A stretch of 64,000 bases of DNA, taken from Halobacillus alkaliphilus (lineage in GTDB: Bacteria; Bacillota; Bacilli; Bacillales; Halobacillaceae). Location of the stretch: assembly GCF_900113125.1 (NCBI RefSeq), contig NZ_FOOG01000002.1, positions 124,001-188,000 on the forward strand, given 5' to 3'. The notes under the pieces were generated by a model that searched no databases, had not been told where the DNA came from, and worked only from the letters and a program-made list of their open reading frames with translations. Positions 60,969 through 64,000 of the stretch are shown in pieces (positions within the stretch are counted from its first letter, which is position 1; every line of letters begins with the position of its first letter). The position numbers and the translations under genes were made by a program.

Positions 60969-61151
60969 AAGGTCCGGAGAGGGACGGTGAGACTCCTGTG
61001 GGATAAACATGATCGGTGAGACCCCGGAAGGCTTTAGCCTGAGGCCCTGCAGGACGCAGGGTCGTTCGACGTTGCCACACGATGTGGCGGTCTTAGTGGA
61101 ACCTCCACTGTGTTGAGCCCACGGAAAGCGAATCGTACCCCGGAGGACCTT
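60969..61151. repeat. folded intergenic element of a Bacillaceae-wide type
   Basis: Closed by AAGGTCC (60969-60975) / GGACCTT (61145-61151). Inside are GACTCCTGTGGG, GTGAGACCCCGGAAGGC and CGGAAAGCGA, words I recall as an intergenic repeat common in Bacillus and relatives. This copy also has three consecutive perfect hairpins in the middle: CCCTGC/GCAGGG (61045-61061), GCCACA/TGTGGC (61074-61088) and AGTGGA/TCCACT (61095-61109). An RNA function is possible; none is established to my knowledge. Confidence 0.65.
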
Positions 61152-61195
61152 CATCTTATAATTAATTAAGTACCTAATTAGAGATCCAAAGATCG

Positions 61196-61248
61196 TAAAA
61201 AAAGAAGCAGCTGAGGCTCATCTAAGCCTCAGCTGCTTCTTTTTTTTC
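61196..61248. terminator. bidirectional terminator after the S8 protease gene
   Basis: 15-bp perfect stem GAAGCAGCTGAGGCT / AGCCTCAGCTGCTTC with an A7 run on the left and T8 on the right; on the minus strand it ends the protease gene. Confidence 0.92.
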
Positions 61249-61252
61249 TTAC

Positions 61253-64000
61253 TTAGTTAATGAAACGATCATCCTCAGCTTTTGCAAGGAACATCGCAAA
61301 TTCAGCACGAGTCGTGTCACGGTCCAGCTTGAACGTTCCATCCGGGTAACCGATGGAAATCTTATTAGCTGCCAGCGTATTGATGTAATCATACGCCCAG
61401 TGATCAAGAGGCACGTCACTGAATCCGTCGTCGGTGCTGCCTTTCAGGTCATAAGCATCGACAAGGATTTTCGCCATTTCAGAACGCTTCAGGCTGGCTT
61501 TCGGATTAAAGTTTCCGTCCGGGGAACCAACCATAATTCCGCTTTCTGCAATAGCTGCGATATCAGCGTAGCCGTAATCGCCTTTTTTCACATCATTGAA
61601 TTCTGGATCTTTGACATTGTCCGTGTCCAGGTCAAGGATACGAACGATCATTTTCGCGGCATTCACACGGGAGATGTCGTCATTGGTTCCAAAATCTCCG
61701 TTTGGATAACCGAGGATGACTCCGCCCTCGTTCAGCTTCTGAATCACTTCTTCTGCCCAGTAATCTTCTGGAATATCGTTAAAGGATTTAGCCTCTTTAT
61801 CAGATTGATAGATTGTGATTTGCTTGGTCGTTGTATTTCCGGCCAAGTCCACTAGTTCAATCTCGAAGGAGTTTTTGCCTTCTTCCAGATTGACCGTTTC
61901 GTTAATCGTTTCTTCAATTGATCTCATTTCATATGGTTCTTTAAAGACGTTCTTGTAAACTTCGCTGCCATCTACATAGAGACGAAGCTCGTCAAAGTTA
62001 TCTTTCACATTCATTTCAAGATCCGCTTCTCCTTGATCGGTCGTCTGCGGTCCATCAATGGATAGAACTGGGTTCGTGGAATCTAACATGAACCTTCTAA
62101 TGAAGGAAATGTCATTGCCACTGTCATCAACAGCTTTAAATTCAATTTCTTTGAATCCATCTTTCTTGAAGCTGATGGTTTCGCTGAAGTTGTAGCGCTG
62201 ATTTGTTTTATCCCAGTCTAATTCGGCTTTTTCACCGTTGATTGTCAGGCTTTCCACCTGAGAATCGTCTTTTACATAGCCGGTTACTTCTACTTCTTTA
62301 TTATTGGTTACGCTCAATGCTTCTGGAGTAAGGGCTGTCACGGCTGGAACCGTGCCATCTGCTTCTTCCATCGCATTGTCAGAAGTTGTGTTGCCTGCAT
62401 AGTCATGGGCGACAACTTTTACATTAGTCGCTTCGTCTGGATTCTTAACCGTGTAAGAATCAGCGTCAGATCCAAGAGATTTCTCGGAAACTAGTTTTCC
62501 ATTCACGAGAACGTCGAAGTGAGAAAGTCCCGTATCTTCGTCAAAAGCATCCCAGTTGATCTGGCCGCTTTCCTGATCGTACGTTACTTCAAGCGATGGA
62601 TCTACGGTGTCTACTTGAACTGGAATTTTCACAGATTGCCATTCGGCATCCGGGAAGTCCACTTTCGATTTGATTTCGTAATAGTACTGACCATCTTCAA
62701 CCACTTCGCCTTTCACTTTACCATCCCAGGCAGCCTCGAAGAATGTGTTGGTCAGTGGACCGGCACCGCCGTCAAAATAGTTTTTGCGGATGCCATCCTG
62801 CGTGCGGATCGTACGCAGTTCATTTTCGTTTTCATCAAGTACATTAAATTCAACTTCCTTAGCATTTCTTAAGAAAGAAACGTCCGGAATGACACTTTCA
62901 AAGGACTCGTCTCCATCTGGAGAGAATCCAACATTGTCTTCAGACCCGGTTAGCGCTTCGTCTTTTCCTAGTAGTGGATCGACACCAACAAGCTGGTATC
63001 CATTACCATCCGGAGTAATTAACGCAGTCAGGCTGTAGAACGGCTCACCTTCTGCATCGTAAATTGTGTCATCCACAATCGGTGCCTCATCCCATTCGCC
63101 GTTAAAGCCAACATATGGCACGGCAAGCGCTGGATTAGAGTCGTTTGGATCCTTCAGTTTAATGAATCCTTCTACAAAGTTTCCATTTTCAAAGATTTCA
63201 TCAAGAGAGTCACCAAATAGAGACGTGACCGTATTGGACAGATCGATCGTTACATTCAATTCAATCGTTGAATCGGCAGGCACGACGACCTGGTATCCAT
63301 CTTTTACATTGGCACCATTTGGAGAAGAGATATCAATTGGGAATTCACCATTATAGAAAGGTCCTTCCCCTTCAATGGATTCTTCTTTAAAGATCGCCTG
63401 AGATTCTACGGTGTTTTCACCATTTAGAGCTAAGTCTGTTTGTACAGAACCTTCGACGTTATAAACCGCATTTACATCACTTACGTTTCTAAGTTCTAGC
63501 GTAAATGATTCCTGCTGGTCCATTTCTTTCAGGGCAACTTTACCCAATCCGGAGTCTTTCTCCGTCACGACAACTGGCGTCTCCATGGCAGCATGAAGAT
63601 CCATAAGTCCCGCACCCTGGCGGCGTGGAGAATAATCTAGACCCAGCTCATAGTTGGAGTTGAGATTGCCTTGATCTTCTTGTGGAACGGATGTGTTTAA
63701 TAGAATGTTTTTCGCCATTTCCACGCGGTTGTTTCCTTCAAGTGAGAATTCTTTGTCAACACGCTGCATAACAAGCGCTGATCCGCCGGCTACGTGTGGT
63801 GCAGCCATGGATGTACCACTCTTCATGCCGTAGTCATCATCCTGTAAGGTCGATAGGATATTTCCGCCTGGTGCTGTAATTTCTGGTTTGAAATTAAGGT
63901 TAGGCGTTACACCCCAGGAAGAGAAGTTGGAAATCTGACCCGCTGCTGGGCTTTTAGCTACGACTTCTTCTCCCATGAACGCAATTTCCAGATTCTTTCC
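61253..64000 (-). CDS. subtilisin-like S8 protease with C-terminal SLH domains (5' end outside window)
   Basis: An incomplete secreted protease; 915 codons are visible and the frame runs past 64000. The catalytic Ser is in MKSGTSMAAPHVAGGSALVM near the cut end; Asp and His must lie upstream. There follow a Fn3-type domain (ESFTLELRNVSDVNAVYNVE), a FlgD/C5a-peptidase-like Ig region (FSPDGDESFESVIPDVSFLR, VVEDGQYYYEIKSKV), two Ig-like repeats (GYVKDDSQVESLTINGEKAE) and three SLH domains (FNDIPEDYWAEEVIQKLNEG and NTLAANKISIGYPDGTFKLD). It resembles Vpr/C5a-peptidase-type cell-surface proteases but with SLH rather than LPXTG anchoring. Confidence 0.9.
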   Translation of the reverse strand, partial: GKNLEIAFMGEEVVAKSPAAGQISNFSSWGVTPNLNFKPEITAPGGNILSTLQDDDYGMKSGTSMAAPHVAGGSALVMQRVDKEFSLEGNNRVEMAKNILLNTSVPQEDQGNLNSNYELGLDYSPRRQGAGLMDLHAAMETPVVVTEKDSGLGKVALKEMDQQESFTLELRNVSDVNAVYNVEGSVQTDLALNGENTVESQAIFKEESIEGEGPFYNGEFPIDISSPNGANVKDGYQVVVPADSTIELNVTIDLSNTVTSLFGDSLDEIFENGNFVEGFIKLKDPNDSNPALAVPYVGFNGEWDEAPIVDDTIYDAEGEPFYSLTALITPDGNGYQLVGVDPLLGKDEALTGSEDNVGFSPDGDESFESVIPDVSFLRNAKEVEFNVLDENENELRTIRTQDGIRKNYFDGGAGPLTNTFFEAAWDGKVKGEVVEDGQYYYEIKSKVDFPDAEWQSVKIPVQVDTVDPSLEVTYDQESGQINWDAFDEDTGLSHFDVLVNGKLVSEKSLGSDADSYTVKNPDEATNVKVVAHDYAGNTTSDNAMEEADGTVPAVTALTPEALSVTNNKEVEVTGYVKDDSQVESLTINGEKAELDWDKTNQRYNFSETISFKKDGFKEIEFKAVDDSGNDISFIRRFMLDSTNPVLSIDGPQTTDQGEADLEMNVKDNFDELRLYVDGSEVYKNVFKEPYEMRSIEETINETVNLEEGKNSFEIELVDLAGNTTTKQITIYQSDKEAKSFNDIPEDYWAEEVIQKLNEGGVILGYPNGDFGTNDDISRVNAAKMIVRILDLDTDNVKDPEFNDVKKGDYGYADIAAIAESGIMVGSPDGNFNPKASLKRSEMAKILVDAYDLKGSTDDGFSDVPLDHWAYDYINTLAANKISIGYPDGTFKLDRDTTRAEFAMFLAKAEDDRFIN

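Noticed and set aside
1-64000. tRNA, rRNA, CRISPR arrays, integrase or complete insertion sequences
   Set aside because: Looked for cloverleaf-like ends, regular short repeats with spacers, and transposase pairs; only the IS1595-type remnant was found.

Overview
The window looks like chromosome of a moderately halophilic or alkaliphilic Bacillaceae (Halobacillus/Pontibacillus/Virgibacillus-like; this is inferred, since no 16S or marker gene is present). The grounds are Gram-positive Shine-Dalgarno sites (AAGGAGG-type), frequent TTG/GTG starts, lipoproteins with Bacillus-style lipoboxes, surface proteins with SLH repeats, B. subtilis-like YvbJ/YwqCDE/EpsC relatives, an acidic cell-wall protein, and a TupA-family gene (family named from an alkaliphilic Bacillus). 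No tRNA, rRNA or CRISPR array was seen.

Left part (1-8.9 kb): small accessory genes (GNAT, DUF4269, DinB/DUF1572, methyltransferase), an iron-type alcohol dehydrogenase, several very small membrane or soluble proteins, and much gene debris: an IS1595-type transposase remnant, small membrane genes broken by one stop or frameshift, a zinc-ribbon gene whose only plausible start is ATT, a split VanZ gene, and a two-copy dispersed repeat.

8.98-11.3 kb (minus strand) is a compact three-gene replication module (DnaD-like initiator, G39P-like helicase loader, DnaB-type helicase) with the gene order of phage SPP1 38-39-40 but no phage genes around it. The initiator gene carries 36-bp-period repeats that might be origin iterons. 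Then follow an SDR oxidoreductase, lipoproteins, and a YvbJ/TcaA-like zinc-ribbon protein with two related small genes (TM2 and zinc-ribbon membrane) each broken by an in-frame TAA. A plus-strand protein built of two tandem copies of an unknown domain comes next, then a GntR-regulated TRAP transporter operon, two paralogous RDD proteins and a 1,057-aa SLH protein.

27-34.8 kb is accessory: an Xre regulator, a multiply broken pRiA4b-ORF3-like pseudogene, a RelE/ParE toxin-antitoxin pair, a DUF6904-like protein, a membrane protein of unknown family, an acidic sortase-type surface protein with an LPDTS motif, and an unknown membrane-anchored protein.

34.8-58.5 kb (all minus strand) is a capsule/exopolysaccharide locus. 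Its upstream end holds the conserved Wzz/tyrosine kinase/PHP phosphatase set (YwqC-D-E type) and a PglF/EpsC-type dehydratase. A strain-variable block follows: priming sugar transferase, HpcH/HpaI aldolase, acyltransferase, D-2-hydroxyacid dehydrogenase, four glycosyltransferase-like genes including TupA, Wzy, a dehydratase/reductase/2-epimerase trio for a UDP-2-acetamido-2,6-dideoxy-L-hexose, Wzx, UDP-glucose dehydrogenase and UDP-glucuronate epimerase. An OatA-like acyltransferase with an SGNH domain ends it. Together they suggest a uronic-acid-rich Wzx/Wzy polymer with a deoxyamino-L-sugar and a non-sugar acyl decoration. A decayed piece of a second dehydratase copy marks the border between conserved and variable parts.

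Right end (59.3-64 kb): an NlpC/P60-SLH endopeptidase, a tiny membrane protein, a strongly folded intergenic element of a type recurring in Bacillaceae, and a truncated subtilisin-like S8 protease with a C-terminal SLH anchor running off the window.
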